Shown here piece after piece: positions 1-11,678 of a stretch of DNA of 64,000 bases. The DNA comes from Pezicula radicicola (taxonomy: Eukaryota; Ascomycota; Leotiomycetes; Helotiales; Dermateaceae), in contig PDUO01000009.1 of assembly GCA_003008705.1 (NCBI GenBank), positions 558,001-622,000 of the forward strand. The letters are read 5' to 3'. Both the position numbers and the translations under genes were made by a program. The notes below the pieces were generated by a model. It had not been told where the DNA came from and searched no databases. It saw only the letters and a program-made list of their open reading frames with translations. Position 1 is the first letter of the stretch. Every line of letters starts with the position of its first letter.

Positions 1-910
1 TACATTCATTGATTGCTGATTCAATCCTTCGCTTATTAGCTCCATTGAATGCTTCATATCTGATAGCCAGGAATGCAATTGTGCAAGCACGATAATCAGG
101 ATGACGAGCCGACATACGACTGAATTCATGTAAGGCACCCAATGTTTCCATCATCATGATATCTCTCTTGATATCGAAGTAAATTGGATGACGTAGATTT
201 TCAGTAAATTCAAGCTTGTAGGTTTTGCTGAGGACGCTACGGGATGAATGGCATGTGTGTAGCAGTGCTGGTACTTGAATATTGGCTACGCATTCGGTGT
301 GTACCCATGCCTGTCCTCTATGGTTTACCCTCAATCGTGAGAGGTCCCGGGAACTGATCAGACGGGGTTCTGGGATTGCGAAGGTCCAGATTAGAAGTTG
401 GAGTTCTGGGGGGAGGTTGGGGAAGTGTGGAAATGTTGTTGTTGAACTGATTGGGTGTGCTTGCTTTGTGATACCATGGAAATTCTTGATGGAGATACCG
501 AGACCGAGTCCAATGAGGGGGGTTGTTGTCGATCTTTTGATGTTGGGGTTTCTTGATGTTGGGTTTGAAGTTGATGATGGTTGGTGGTTGATGTTTGGTA
601 TGAAAGGTACTCTGGTTTCTATGATGGGTGTATGGACTGGAGTGAATTGAGAGTTTTGTTGGAGTAGTGAATGGAGGTGTGTGAGTGCTGGTTTTGGCAG
701 GGCTCGGGTTATGTATCCTGTTGCTATCAAGAAGAATTGGAGGGTGTCTTCGTCTGGGAACTCTTCGAACAATAGCCATGGTGTACCGGCGTCGGATATG
801 AAGCGGAATGATGTTGGTGTTGATGTTGGTATTTGGGGTTGGATTGGTGAGAGGGGGAGATCGGGATCATCCGGTGGTGGTGCCATGATGTTGTTCTTAG
901 AGTCTGCCAT
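1..910 (-). CDS. 2EXR-domain protein, C-terminus outside window
   Basis: One open frame runs on the minus strand from an ATG at 910 (context AAAGATGG) to the window edge, so only the first ~303 residues are visible. Residues 1-155 are Pro/Thr/Ser-rich with an aromatic patch (TPWLLFEEFPDE). From about residue 157 comes the hallmark of the fungal 2EXR family: TFPHFPNLPPELQLLIW, followed by IPEPRLIS. 2EXR proteins are abundant in Leotiomycetes and have no known biochemical function; they resemble F-box-like N-termini. Plus-strand ORFs here are shadows of this gene. The long N-terminal extension before the 2EXR motif is somewhat unusual, as the motif usually sits near the N-terminus. No intron is needed in the visible part. 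The family call is firm; the role is unknown. Confidence 0.8.
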   Translation of the reverse strand, partial: MADSKNNIMAPPPDDPDLPLSPIQPQIPTSTPTSFRFISDAGTPWLLFEEFPDEDTLQFFLIATGYITRALPKPALTHLHSLLQQNSQFTPVHTPIIETRVPFIPNINHQPSSTSNPTSRNPNIKRSTTTPLIGLGLGISIKNFHGITKQAHPISSTTTFPHFPNLPPELQLLIWTFAIPEPRLISSRDLSRLRVNHRGQAWVHTECVANIQVPALLHTCHSSRSVLSKTYKLEFTENLRHPIYFDIKRDIMMMETLGALHEFSRMSARHPDYRACTIAFLAIRYEAFNGANKRRIESAINEC

Positions 911-2492
911 CTTTGCTGCTCCTTGAAGTTTTCGTGAAGGCAGACTAGAGATGTAGGAGGATCTGAAGATACTGACAGATCGAGGTTGATTGTATGAGAA
1001 GTGCTTCTTAGTTGAGAGAAAGAATCGGCGGAGTGGGAGAGAAGGGGTTGTTTGATTATGAGGAGGTGGATGCTGATTGAGGTCGACCCATAGATCGGTG
1101 TCTTTGAATTGTGAGAAGGTACCTTGAGTGAGGGAGGGAGGGGACGGGAAAAGAGGGTATGGTTCAAGATGATGGAGTAGATCGAAGTCGGTAGACTGAG
1201 AAGTGTCACTAGTTTCTAAGTGTAACTGTCTCGAGGCAGAGGGTTGTAAAGAAAATAAAGAGGTCGAGAATAGATCTAGATCTCTAGATGGTGAGAAAGT
1301 GCCTCCTTGTGTGAAAGAGAGGGGAAGTAGAGAGAAGAGAGACGAGAGAGGAGGTAGAGGATGGGTTTTGGTTTAGTTGATTCGAACCGACAGACAATAC
1401 GATCTGCTCCACACACTAGACAATTAAAACGAATATTTTAGTCCATTGTACTTATATCCTAGACTTAAATTGCTGCTACTCCGGTTACTGTATCTATTGT
1501 ACTGTTCCAAATATTCTCACTTTTTTTAATAAAAACTCGAGTCACTACAATAACCTCGTATTACTAGTGCTTTTTATTCAGCCCTTCAATGAGTTGACTT
1601 CCCCCCTATTTTTGTAGCGACCAATAGCTAACCGAATGTTAAATTACGCCAACTTCTGGCATTCGATTTCTTCGTGGAACAGCAATAGGTAAAATCAGAT
1701 AAGTAGTAGTGACAAAATTAGTACAACTATATTTGAACGACGCTCTATATAGTTCTTAGAGGTTTGATAACCTCGCTTGCCCTTTTTCCGCTATAAAAGC
1801 AACGCTTGACCAAACATCGACGAGGAAAGATAGAGAGGGCCTAAGAGGTACTTTTTACAGAATAGCCATTGACACAACATATATGAAGAAGGAAGAAAAG
1901 AAAGCGGCGTACCCAATGGTTATAAACACCCTGAAGAAAAATGTCTCTCCACAACCTGGTCTCGACTAGCGAGAGTACTTGAATATTTTATGATACTAAC
2001 ATCGATATATGGGGACTTTACTGTAGGTAATTAGTTGCCTGAAATAGAAGTTAAGGTGATCAAGGACAAATTTCCTGGTAGGTAGATCTTTGAGATTTAA
2101 GATGAGAAAGACAAAGAGACATAGAAGTAAGAGGGAATTGTAGATTATCAATTAACTTTCTGCACTTCTTTATGAAAGGACTTATGTATTTTGGTTTGTA
2201 GAAAACATGTTGAAATGAAGAAATATATGCTATATTAGGAGATGCTATGAAATCTATCTATTGTTTTAGAAAGAGAGAAGTAGCTAAGCGTTATTTTTTT
2301 TAAAGAGGGATCAAGTTGTACCATCCAAAATGTGTCATAATAGCTTTAACGGTCGCTTTTAGAACCTGTCCGACCTAATGTAACAAATTTTAAACCTCTA
2401 AGTTATCCCTAGCAGTGACAATTTTGGAACTTTCTACTTCCACGCTCTTACACCTCGCACAACCAAGGTTTAACAAAAATTTCAATCATTAA
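911..2492. other. Intergenic, no gene seen
   Basis: Between the 2EXR start and the end of the rhodopsin-like gene I find no conserved frame. The first 400 bases are purine-rich on the plus strand (many GAGAGA runs), so CT-rich on the 2EXR coding strand, as is common in fungal promoters and leaders. The part from about 1400 to 2450 is AT-rich. Confidence 0.6.
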
Positions 2493-3741
2493 TCAGTTCC
2501 CTCGATCTTCTCTCCGTGCAATGGCCCGTTCCCAAGGTTCGATCGTTTCCGGTCTACTCTTAACGTTATCTTCAGTCCCAATGTCCATTTCCTCATCCCT
2601 AACTTTAGCCGTATTTTTCCAGTTCGTAGGGGAAGAAGGAGGCGTAGTATCAACACTATGAACAGATGGTTTGGTGCTTTTTGCACCACTAGTGGTAGGA
2701 TCGCTGTTGGAATTATCGTTGGGGTAAGTCACCTTATTAGTGGGTGATTCTCTGGTGAAGAGAGGACGTAGTGTGGCTATACTCGTTGCACAGCTACCGA
2801 TCCCATTTTCAGCGATTGCCCAGATTGCAACATCAGTGGTTGCCCAGAGGAAGTCGGCTTTGTTGTTGAAGGTCGAGAGGTAGGGAAAGCGGATTATTGT
2901 TGCGATTGAGGCGCTAGTGGTGTCATTAGTATTTCCATTGTAGATTCGAATTGAGTTCCCTCGGAAGGGTGTGACTTACATTCCACAGAGTCCAAGAAGA
3001 AGAATTACTACTATTTTGAGTTTTGTTGTCATTTGGAGACGCCAGGTCATTATACATGGAAGTATAAAGTAAACCCAGTCTTCTATACACTCTAAGGTAC
3101 AGAAGGCATAGTTTGCGTGGACGATTATATCGGTTCTTAAGCAGGATCCTTTGCCACCGATATACTGGGTCCAAAAGTATTGTGAGGGGTAGCATTGAAA
3201 GAGGAACATAAAGAAGAACCAGATTCCTAGGATAGTGGAAACGACCATCGTGATATAGAGGGTAATGCGTTGCCATCTGCTTGCGGAGAGTCGAAGTAGG
3301 AAGATACCGATGCTGACTTTCAAGATTGTATTTCCTGCTACGTACATAGGTTCACAGAACCACCACCACTACTAGACTTTTAGCTAAGCCGAGAAGCAAA
3401 TTTTTATGGGTCATTGTACCTTTAATGCGTGGATGAGATCTGCTGGGGGTATGTCCACTGTATGTCTGCCCGTTCCATAGTGGACGCCGAGCAACGCAAA
3501 TGCGCAAAACGCACTGTAGATCAACTATGGACAGGTTAATACTTCAACTCTTATGAAATAAAATAGATCACCAGTGATTTTTTCGTACCTGCGCGATTAC
3601 AGCTAAGTAATCATCCGCCCCAAAAGCCTTCACCACAAAAACTCGAGTATATATGCGAAGAAAGATGAATATTGAAGATGCGGCTAGCAAGCTAGCTGCC
3701 ACTCCTGCTACTTGGGGACCTCTATTTTCGTGAAGAGACAT
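2493..3741 (-). CDS. Fungal rhodopsin-like integral membrane protein
   Basis: Four exons, 3741-3589, 3524-3420, 3368-2980 and 2913-2493, join in phase to 355 residues. The ATG at 3741 gives MSLHENRGPQ, followed at once by helix 1. Family hallmarks are GADDYLA after helix 1, GVHYGTGRHT, WFCEPMYVAGNTILKVSIG in helix 3, and a final IRFPYL...ATTDVAIWAIAENGIGS segment. These define the Pfam Fung_rhodopsin group (seven predicted helices, plasma membrane, function mostly unknown; some members relate to Pth11-like receptors). The C-terminal ~80 residues are a Ser/Thr/Asp-rich cytoplasmic tail. The last intron carries a good TACTAATGAC branch site. Length fits the family (350-400). Ligand and role cannot be told from sequence. 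Confidence 0.88.
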
Positions 3742-4014
3742 GCTGAAATTGAGATTGACTTAATGATCTATGTTGAAAGTTGATATAAACAGAATGCGAA
3801 GGAAATATTGATACATATATGCTGCTGTTGCCCCATAGTGAAGTCCTCGACGGTCTTCCAAGACGAGAGCACGAGGAGAGGGGAATTATCAACGCAATTT
3901 GCCGTGATAGAGTATATTGTGGTAGTCCATAGATGAGATGATAGGATGTCATTCGAGAAAGAAGCTGGACTAGCCACGAGGATTCCATGGCAAAATGGCA
4001 TATGAAATCTGTGT

Positions 4015-4194
4015 CCGGAGGTTTCCGCCAAAAGTTGTGATAATACAGGCTACGAAGCCTGTAGCTACCTGTAGCTACAGCGTCCTCCATAGGCTTGGCT
4101 TATCAGATGTGTGTACGGAGGTTCCCGCTAAAAGTTATAATAATACAGGCTACGAAGCCTATAGCTACCTGTACGTTCAGCGTCCTCCTATAGG
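4015..4194. repeat. Direct repeat, ~80-bp units at 100-bp period
   Basis: Two copies of a CGGAGGTTYCCGCYAAAAGT...CGTCCTCC unit start near 4016 and 4116. Both contain TACAGGCTACGAAGCCT. The second copy matches the inverted copy at 4678-4724 better than the first does, so the first looks like an internal duplication of the left end of the element described next. Confidence 0.75.
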
Positions 4195-4724
4195 CCGGTA
4201 GCTATACTCCCTCCTTATAGGAGCTTTTGGGAGCTTAGACGTTAAAAGCAGGCTGCTATAGGGCCTTTAAGCGAAAACCCCACTACTTAAAGGGTAGGGC
4301 AGTTGGCAGAGCAACTATAGTGCTTAATCACTAAACGAACAAGCCCTATAGGTTATTTAAGCGGTATTTACAGGGCATCGCCCGCTGTAAGCCCTATGCT
4401 ACTATCCCCCCCCTAAATAAAGGTTTATTCGGTGGGCTGGCGGGTCGGAACTATAGAGGGTATACTCTGAGTGGTTGAAGCCCTTGAGCCCTTGTCTGCC
4501 TTGTTGCACAGGTTAAAATCTGGTCTGTTGTAAAGACTAGGGCGTACGTGGAAGGTTTAAGTGGCCTGTCTGCCTCCTGTTAGGCTACGAAAGCAGTATT
4601 TTCTATTTATTAGACCCCCTGACAGCTGGTTCCACCCGCCCACCAAATAAACCTTTATTTAGGGAAGGGGGGATAGTATAGGCTTCGTAGTCTGTTTTGT
4701 CACGACTTTTGGCGGGAACCTCCG
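4116..4724. mobile_element. Non-autonomous TIR element, ~609 bp
   Basis: The left end CGGAGGTTCCCGC (4116) recurs inverted as GCGGGAACCTCCG ending at 4724. Similarity extends inward about 45 bp through the CTACGAAGCCTATA block. Both ends are flanked by TA (4114-4115 and 4725-4726), which fits the TA target duplication of Tc1/mariner-type elements. No transposase frame lies inside. This is best read as a MITE-like or deleted element; the superfamily is inferred from the TA only. Confidence 0.65.
4396..4682. repeat. Internal inverted repeat inside the 4.1-4.7 kb element
   Basis: Arms of about 55 bp at 4396-4451 and 4628-4682 are inverted copies. They share CTAAATAAAGGTTTATT next to a C-run (G-run on the other arm) and TATACTATCC at the outer edge. 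The arms enclose about 175 bp. They could form a long stem or mark a second, nested element. Confidence 0.7.
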
Positions 4725-4726
4725 TA

Positions 4727-5688
4727 TGTATTGGATGGCAGGTAGATCGAGGCTAACATTGTACAGGTCTCATCTGTACTCGGGAACACGTCCCCTCAAA
4801 ACCTTAGCAGTAGTGCTCGTATCTATTGCTGAGGCAAAAAGTGACATTTTAATGCCGGATAGTGTAGGTAGCACTGAGGCGTGAAATACTTTCTTTCCCC
4901 CTCACTTATTGGCAGCATGGAGAAGCCTCCGCGGAGAAGGAGCGCCTCTATCTGCATGCATAAGGTTAGGCCAGAAAGTTGAAGCAAAACATTTATTCCT
5001 TTTACACTCAGAACATACGAGATTCTTTAGTAGCGAAGTACTAAATCGGACTTGAAGGTTTCTAGTACTACTAGGGCTAAATATTCTCGTTGTGGTGCTG
5101 ATTTACCCGTGGGCCTCTTGGCTGCAAACAGTGATTCAAAGAGGGCAACCATTCGTTGCCTCACGCTAAGCACCCGACAGCAGGACTAAATAGACACGGA
5201 TATTTATCCTCCTCCTTATGCTACGCCAATGCGAGATAGTTACTGTATAGGCCCGGAAGAATACGCCCCATGCGTCTATACCTACCCACTTGGTTCACGT
5301 CAGCGATGTTTTGGGTCCGACGAAGAGGAAGAACCCGTGAATTTTCATGAAAGGGTATAGTGTGTGGAGAGTCTCCATTGCTAAATCAAGCCTTCGCTGA
5401 GAAATGATCCTAGTTTATAGCTTCGGTCGTAGGAGCGGTATCGTACTACGACCAAGCTTATTCATACATTCTTTTGGTCTTGCTTATGTATTTGTACAAA
5501 TTTTATGACAGGAGCTTCTTGTTGCAGAGCTGTGACTTGATCCAGTTCTTCAGGGCAATTGTTGGCCTGTGGCCTTGGACTTTGTCTTTTTTGTTTTTAC
5601 AAAACTGCATCCTCCTCATCGTAAATTACGCCTGTATCAAGGCGAATAGGGCGCTCGTCGGTGGCATCATACATTTCATGTTCCAATA
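4727..5688. other. Intergenic, nothing recognised
   Basis: No frame with recognisable protein similarity, no tRNA and no clear repeat was found. Short ORFs here lack codon structure or family motifs. Confidence 0.5.
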
Positions 5689-6174
5689 TTAAGACGTTGT
5701 AGTAGACGATGCATCATTTGGTTGTTCTCTCCTCGTATATCGTTCCTTTGTCCACATCGATCCAGTCAAGCCAAAAAACCAATCTCGAACCTGCAGATTG
5801 TCAGAAAGATCGCAGCTATATCATTTTATAGGGTTCGTACACCTTGGAATGGCTGATTTTCTTGATTCCAATCCAGAAAAAGGACTCCATATACCAACAC
5901 AACTAGACCCTGGATTAGCCTTCAGCTTCATTGTTTGGCCTACGAATGACCCACAAGCAATAGAGCTCATCTGCGCAATCTTCACAGCCTTCGTCCATCT
6001 CGGTCTTGCCCACTTTAGCTTCGCTCGTCTCTTGTATCTTCGCTCAAGTCTGAACTGCTGCTTGGGCGAAAGCTTCGAAAAGTCGGGAGGCCATAATCGC
6101 TTTGCCTTGTAGGGATTCGTGTATATGAATGGGCCCTGGTTTTGAGCCAGCCGCCGCAGACTTGTTGAGAACAT
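5689..6174 (-). CDS. Small conserved mitochondrial-type protein
   Basis: Two exons (6174-5944 and 5790-5689) join to 110 residues. I chose the ATG at 6174 because MFSTSLRRLAQNQG is a typical Arg/Ser-rich mitochondrial presequence; an in-frame ATG lies 9 codons upstream. The core is very basic (KLSPKQQFRLERRYKRRAKL) followed by WARPRWTKAVKIAQ, which I recall as conserved in Ascomycota without a named function. Exon 2 reads VRDWFFGLTGSMW and ends at TAA 5689. The donor (GTAGGC at 5943) is the weak point: it preserves phase, but the intron could start elsewhere. Divergent from leucyl-tRNA synthetase across about 320 bp. Likely mitochondrial; role unknown. Confidence 0.7.
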
Positions 6175-6496
6175 CTTGTTGGATGTCTGAGCAAAGACCA
6201 AAAACGGAGAAGAGGGAGATTGAGGTCGTCAACTGGAAGAAGCTCTTGTGTGCCTCATGAGCGTCAGGCACAACTTTCTTAGCGAAGAGCGAAAGAGTTG
6301 ATCCGACCCGCACCGACAATCGATACCTGGAGACAACCCCACCAACCAACGCTAAAATTGTGTGTTTGAGATGCGAAGGAGTCACCACTTTGAATGCGAC
6401 ACTATTGACTCACGAACTTTTTGACTCAAGACTCGAATACATACATTCGAGTTGCGAGGCGGGCGGAGACAGTTCATCAACAAAAACACCGCAATC
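6175..6496. promoter_or_regulatory. Divergent promoter with two TGACTCA sites
   Basis: This 322-bp spacer separates the mitochondrial-type gene (minus) and leucyl-tRNA synthetase (plus). Two perfect TGACTCA palindromes sit at 6406-6412 and 6422-6428, 69-91 bp before the synthetase ATG. TGACTCA is the known binding site of Gcn4/CPC1 of general amino-acid control, which controls aminoacyl-tRNA synthetases in fungi. That these two sites are used is inference. Confidence 0.7.
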
Positions 6497-9400
6497 ATGG
6501 CCGCAGTTGAAGCAGCCGCAAAGGCTTTGGAGACAACAACCATCTCCAAGACCAAAGAGTTGAAGGGGGTCAGTGTTTACCCCTCAGGCTCTGGCTGAGG
6601 ACTGTTCGCTGACGAGACTGTCGCATAGACCGAGAAACGAGATACGCTCATCGCAATTGAGAAGAAATACCAAGAACAATGGGAGAAAGATGGCGTCTTT
6701 CAGCCAAATGCCCCCACCACGTCCGAAGTACCCCTCCATTCAGTCAGCCCCACCGAACTGCGTGAGCAGTACCCCAAATTCTTTGGCACCATGGCCTATC
6801 CATACATGAATGGAACTCTCCATGCCGGTCACAGTTTCTCAGTCAGTAAGATTGAGTTCACTGCTGGATTTGCTCGTATGCAGGGCAAGAGGAGTTTGTT
6901 TCCTATGGGCTTTCACTGCACGGGCATGCCAATCAAAGCATGTGCAGACAAGCTCATTAATGAGGTCAAGTTGTTTGGTCAGAATTTTGAGGGCTATTCG
7001 GATGAGGAGGAGGCCGTAGACAAAGCAACAGAGACACCAGCACCGAGTACGCACCATGAGGACGTGACGAAGTTCACCGCGAAGAAGGGAAAGGCTGCAT
7101 CGAAAGTTGTCAAGATGAAGTATCAATTTCAGATTATGAGAGCTCTTGGTATAGACATCACGGATATCCATAAGTTTGCTGACCCTCAGTACTGGTTGGA
7201 GTATTTCCCCCCATTGTGCCGCCGCGATCTTACGAACTTCGGATGCCGTATTGATTGGAGACGCTCATTTGTTACGACTGATGCAAACCCATACTATGAC
7301 GCCTTTGTAAGATGGCAGATGAACAGACTCAAAGAATTGAAGAAGATAAAATACGGAAAGCGGTACACAATCTACTCTCCTAAAGACGGCCAACCATGCA
7401 TGGACCATGATCGTAGTGCAGGAGAAGGCGTAGGACCTCAAGAGTATACTGCATTGAAGTTGAAGGTCAAGGAATGGGCACCAGATGCTGCAAAAGCTAT
7501 CGAAGGAAAGCTTCCCGCTGGAGCAGAGGTCTTCTTCGTCGCTGCGACTTTGAGACCAGAGACAATGTATGGACAAACTTGTTGCTTTGTGGGACCTAAA
7601 ATCAAGTATGGACTTTTCAAAGTCTCCGAAAAGGAGTACTTTGTGATTACCGACCGAGCAGCACGAAATATGGCATACCAAGGAATATTCGCAGGTAACG
7701 GTGTTGTCGATAAAGTAATAGAAATTCTTGGCTCAGCTTGCGTGGGAACTGTGGTAAATGCTCCTATTTCTATCCACAAGGATGGTATCAGAATCTTGCC
7801 CATGGAGTCGGTCCTTGCAACGAAAGGCACTGGTGTTGTGACATCAGTTCCATCAGACAGTCCTGACGATTTTGCAACTGTCACCGACCTTGCCAAGAAG
7901 GCCGACTATTATGGGATCAAAAAGGAGTGGGCCGAGTTGGAGATTGTCTCTGTTATCACAACACCATCGTTTGGAGATTTCGCAGCAGCATTTTTGGTCA
8001 AGAAGCTCAAGATTAATTCGCCCAAGGATACAAAGCCACTAGAAGAGGCTAAAGAACTTGCATACAAGGAAGGCTTTTACCAGGGTATTATGAACATTGG
8101 TGAGTTCAAGGGCCAGAGAGTTGAAGATGCAAAGCCCAAGGTCAGACAGCAACTTTTGGACGCTGGTGAGGCCTTTGCCTATTCGGAGCCGGAGAAGCAG
8201 GTAGTCAGCAGATCTGGTGACGAGTGCTGCGTCGCATTGATGGACCAATGGTATCTTGACTATGGAGAAGAGTCATGGAGAAAGGTCGCTTTGGCGTATG
8301 TGGATAGTGGGTTGAACACATACTCAGCGGAGACGAAAAACGGATTCGAAGGAGTCCTTAACTGGCTTAACCAATGGGCTTGTGCTAGGACATATGGTCT
8401 TGGCTCAAAGCTCCCTTGGGATCCGCAGTTCCTAGTCGAGAGTTTGAGTGACAGTACCATTTACATGGCTTACTACACCATTGCACATTATCTACATGCA
8501 GACATCTTTGGCAAGAATCCCGGACTTGGAGGCGTCAAAGCAGAGCAGATGACAGATGAAGTTTGGGACTACGTCTTCGCCCGTCGCGATTCTAGCGATG
8601 AGGTTCTCAAGAGCGGCATTCCGAAAGAAACCCTCGCTTCTATGCGACGAGAATTCGAATACTGGTATCCATTGGACCTCAGAGTGTCAGGAAAGGATCT
8701 CATCCCAAATCATCTCACCTTCTTCCTCTACATCCATATTGCTATCTTTCCACCAGATTATTGGCCAAAGGGTGTCCGTGCCAATGGTCACTTGCTCTTA
8801 AACGGAGAGAAGATGTCCAAATCAACGGGAAATTTCATGACCTTGGATGATCTAGTTAAAAAGTACGGTGCAGATGCTAGTAGAATTGCGTTGGCCGATG
8901 CTGGAGACGGAGTTGCAGATGCCAACTTTGAAGAAGATGTGGCTGATAACAACATCCTTCGACTCTATACTCTCAAAGAATGGATTGAAGAGCAGGTAAA
9001 AGAACAAGACAGCTTGAGATCTGGGCCCAAGAACGACTTCCTTGACGCTCTATTCGAGAACGAAATGAATGCAAATGTTCATGAATGCCGAAAGCATTAC
9101 GAAGATACAAATTACAAGCTTGCCCTCAAGTCTAGCCTCTACGACTTGCTAAGTGCCCGTGACTTCTACCGAGAAGCCAGTGCCGCAGCCGGAATCAAGA
9201 TGCACAAAGACCTCGTTTTCAAATACATCGAGCTACAAGCTCTCCTTCTCACTGTTATCGCTCCCCACTGGGCAGAATACATCTGGCTTGAAGTTCTCAA
9301 GAAACCCAGCACGATTCAAAACGCCCTCTTCCCGGTCGTACCAGCGCCCATCGCCAGTCTTACAGCTGCACGCGAATATGTCCGTACCACATCGTCAAAT

Positions 9401-9913
9401 ATCACATCGGCAGAGGCTGCTCAGCAGAAAAAGATGGCCAAGGGTAAGGATATTGGATATGACCTAAAGAAGCCAAAGAAACTTACCATCTTCGCCGCTG
9501 CAAAATTCCCGGCTTGGCAGGAGAAATACATTGATCTTGTCCGCGAGGCCTGGAACCCCGAAACCAAGTCGGTCAATGACAAGGAGCTTATGGGCAAGGT
9601 TGGCAAGATGGGCGAGATGAAGAAGGCCATGCCATTCGTGCAGGGATTAAAGAAGAGGTTGGTCAGCGGTGAGAAGGCGGAGACGGTATTTGATCGAAAG
9701 CTTGCATTTGACGAAATAGCGACCTTGAAAAATATGGTGGCCGGGTTAAAGAAGGCCGCTGGATTGCATGCCGTCGAACTCGTGGAGGTAGCCGAGGAAG
9801 GGAAGACCGGGAAGGTCGTAGGTGAAGACCGGGAGGTTACAGACTTACCTCCTCACGCACAGGCTGCTGTTCCGGGCGTGCCCACATTTTCCTTCGAGAA
9901 CGTCGAGATATAA
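6497..9913 (+). CDS. Leucyl-tRNA synthetase, cytosolic
   Basis: Two exons, 6497-6568 and 6629-9913, give 1118 residues, the normal size for eukaryotic cytosolic LeuRS (Cdc60 family). It charges tRNA-Leu with leucine. A 60-nt intron follows residue 24; splicing restores LKGTEKRDTLIAIEKKYQ ahead of the catalytic core. The class I HIGH motif is HAGH at residues 89-92 and the KMSKS loop is exactly KMSKS near 752. Between them lie the CP1 editing domain (TLRPETMYGQTC, then the TGVVTSVPSDSPDDF block) and zinc-free connective regions typical of the archaeal/eukaryal type. There is no mitochondrial presequence. The TGACTCA pair just upstream suggests control by amino-acid starvation. Translation is open to the stop at 9913 with no further introns. 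Confidence 0.97.
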
Positions 9914-10783
9914 AGTTTTCTGGGTTGATATGCATTATGATGGCATAGAATAAAGGTGATTGTGATTGGTGTTGCAGAATTGTCACAGGGTCTAGAAAAT
10001 AAATGTCACGCAATTGGTATGGAAAGACTAAGACAAAGCAGAATTTCACAAAGCAAGCGGAAGCCAAGTCCTCTTCATGTTGAGCTGTTGGACGCCATTA
10101 ATTGTTTGCATCACACAGCTTCCTTACTCCTCGATCACATCATTTCCACTGCATCATGATCGATTTGTACAGTACAATTATACCATACCATACGAAGACT
10201 TCTCAGGATATCGTGGACCCCTCGTTGGTGGGGGAAAACAAGGTTGTGCCCCTGTAGGCCTCTGTACGACCAGCAGCCAACCCCGCGTCGCCTCGCCAGT
10301 TTGATGACGCAGAATCTGCCCTCACCATCCACTGTTTGCAGTCTTTTCTTTGGCCTCTTCTTTTCTTTGGCCTCTTCTTTTCTTTGGCCTCTTCTTTTCT
10401 TGCCAACATTTTTTCAACACGTCGAGCGTAAGTACGACTTCAAGACCAAAGCAAGTCAAGTGACTTTATAAGCTTTTCCTTTCTCGGCCATTTCTCAGCG
10501 CGGGAGCATCCAACGGTGAATGCACATTAGCTGCAAGACTGCCGGACCATGGCAGCACCCTGGAAAGTATTTTGCTCCTGCAAGTTGCCATTCGATGCCT
10601 ATTCGTGACGATGGTGTGAAATGATGGCACTTCCATCTTTTGGTCGTCTCTGCCTGTGCATGAATAAGAAGAGGCCCCTCCTTGCTACCTCCCCAGTTTG
10701 GTGTCAATACTGTGAACTCATCCACCAGGTCTGATCTGATCTTCCTCTCCAATCCTGAGACAGGAACCATCAAGATCTACATC
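9914..10783. other. Intergenic; 3' of LeuRS and promoter of wall protein
   Basis: No gene was recognised. The region carries a short pyrimidine tandem repeat (listed separately) and a CT-rich leader before the next start codon. Confidence 0.5.
10344..10401. repeat. 17-bp tandem repeat x3.4
   Basis: Three exact copies of TTTTCTTTGGCCTCTTC start at 10344, 10361 and 10378, followed by a partial copy TTTTCTT. It lies about 380 bp upstream of the GPI-type gene on the pyrimidine strand. Confidence 0.9.
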
Positions 10784-11678
10784 ATGAAGTCCACAGCTCT
10801 ATTTCTATCGGTCTTGTTGGCGAGGTCAGTCGTAACCCAGAGCACGTCTATCGAACTTTCGGTTGGCTCTCTGACTACTACTCTGACTCTACCCGTTTGG
10901 CCTTCCTCAGGCACGATAGGTACAACCACAACGACCGTAGTTGTTTCCAGTAAGTCTCTTCCCAGGACTCTTGAATACCCTACGACTCGGGGGAAAGAGG
11001 AATGGAAAGCTATAAAAAATTTTCTAACATAATCCACAGCCGATACTACAACTATTGTTCCTTCTCCCTCTAGTACCGAAGCTCCAGTCTCATCCTCAAG
11101 CCCACTCAGTACCACAACTACAACCGTAACTTCAGTTACCTCAACTGGAGTAACTACAACAACAACCTACGTCTCCCCATCCAGCTCCTCTGAGTCAAGC
11201 TCAAGCTCAAGTTCAAGTGAAACAACAACAACAGCGGTCATAGTTGTACCCAGTAAGTAGATCCATCCTCCAAAATCCAATCCACAAACCCACCACTAAC
11301 AAACCAAAATCCGTATCCTCAACCATCTTAACCACCTCCCCATCCACAACCCCAGCCGTCTCCTCCATCCTCAGCGTAGGTCAATCCAGCACCGTCCCCT
11401 CCACTACCTCATCCAGTTCCAAAACTAGTTCAGAAAAAGCCTCAACAACTACAACAGCAACATCCACATCCATAATATCAATTGGTACAACCACCACATT
11501 AGCAACTTCTGCTTCTGCTTCGGGTTCAGGAACAGCTACTACACCAGGTGGAATTATTGCGAATGCGACGACGAGTCAACCTGCTCAGTTTACTGGTGGC
11601 GCTAGTACTGCGACTGTGGGAGTTAGTAGTTTGATGGGGGTTGTTGCCTTTTGCTTGTTTGGGTTATTTGGCTTGTGA
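10784..11678 (+). CDS. Ser/Thr-rich GPI-anchored cell-surface protein
   Basis: Three exons (10784-10949, 11040-11252, 11356-11678) join to 233 residues. Both introns have identical CCA/GTAAGT-type donors and both are phase 1, so the exon pattern looks repeated. The N-terminus MKSTALFLSVLLARSVVTQS is a signal peptide. The body is almost entirely Thr, Ser and Val with TTTTTV-type runs and a poly-Ser stretch, expected to be heavily O-glycosylated. The C-terminus has the GPI pattern: small residues (TGGAS) and then a hydrophobic tail ending FCLFGLFGL. It probably sits in the plasma membrane or cell wall. No catalytic domain is seen. Exon 3 reads through upstream in frame, so the exact acceptor at 11355 is the least sure point. 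Confidence 0.82.

Noticed and set aside
318..1209. Several ORFs of 80-160 codons on both strands
   Set aside because: They overlap the 2EXR frame or its leader in other frames and are Pro/Ser/His-rich shadow translations.
4300..4380. tRNA-like sequence (CAGTTGGCAGAGC with a small stem) inside the 4.1-4.7 kb element
   Set aside because: The D-arm-like part is suggestive, but no acceptor stem, no GGTTCGANNCC B box at the right spacing and no 7-nt anticodon loop could be formed.
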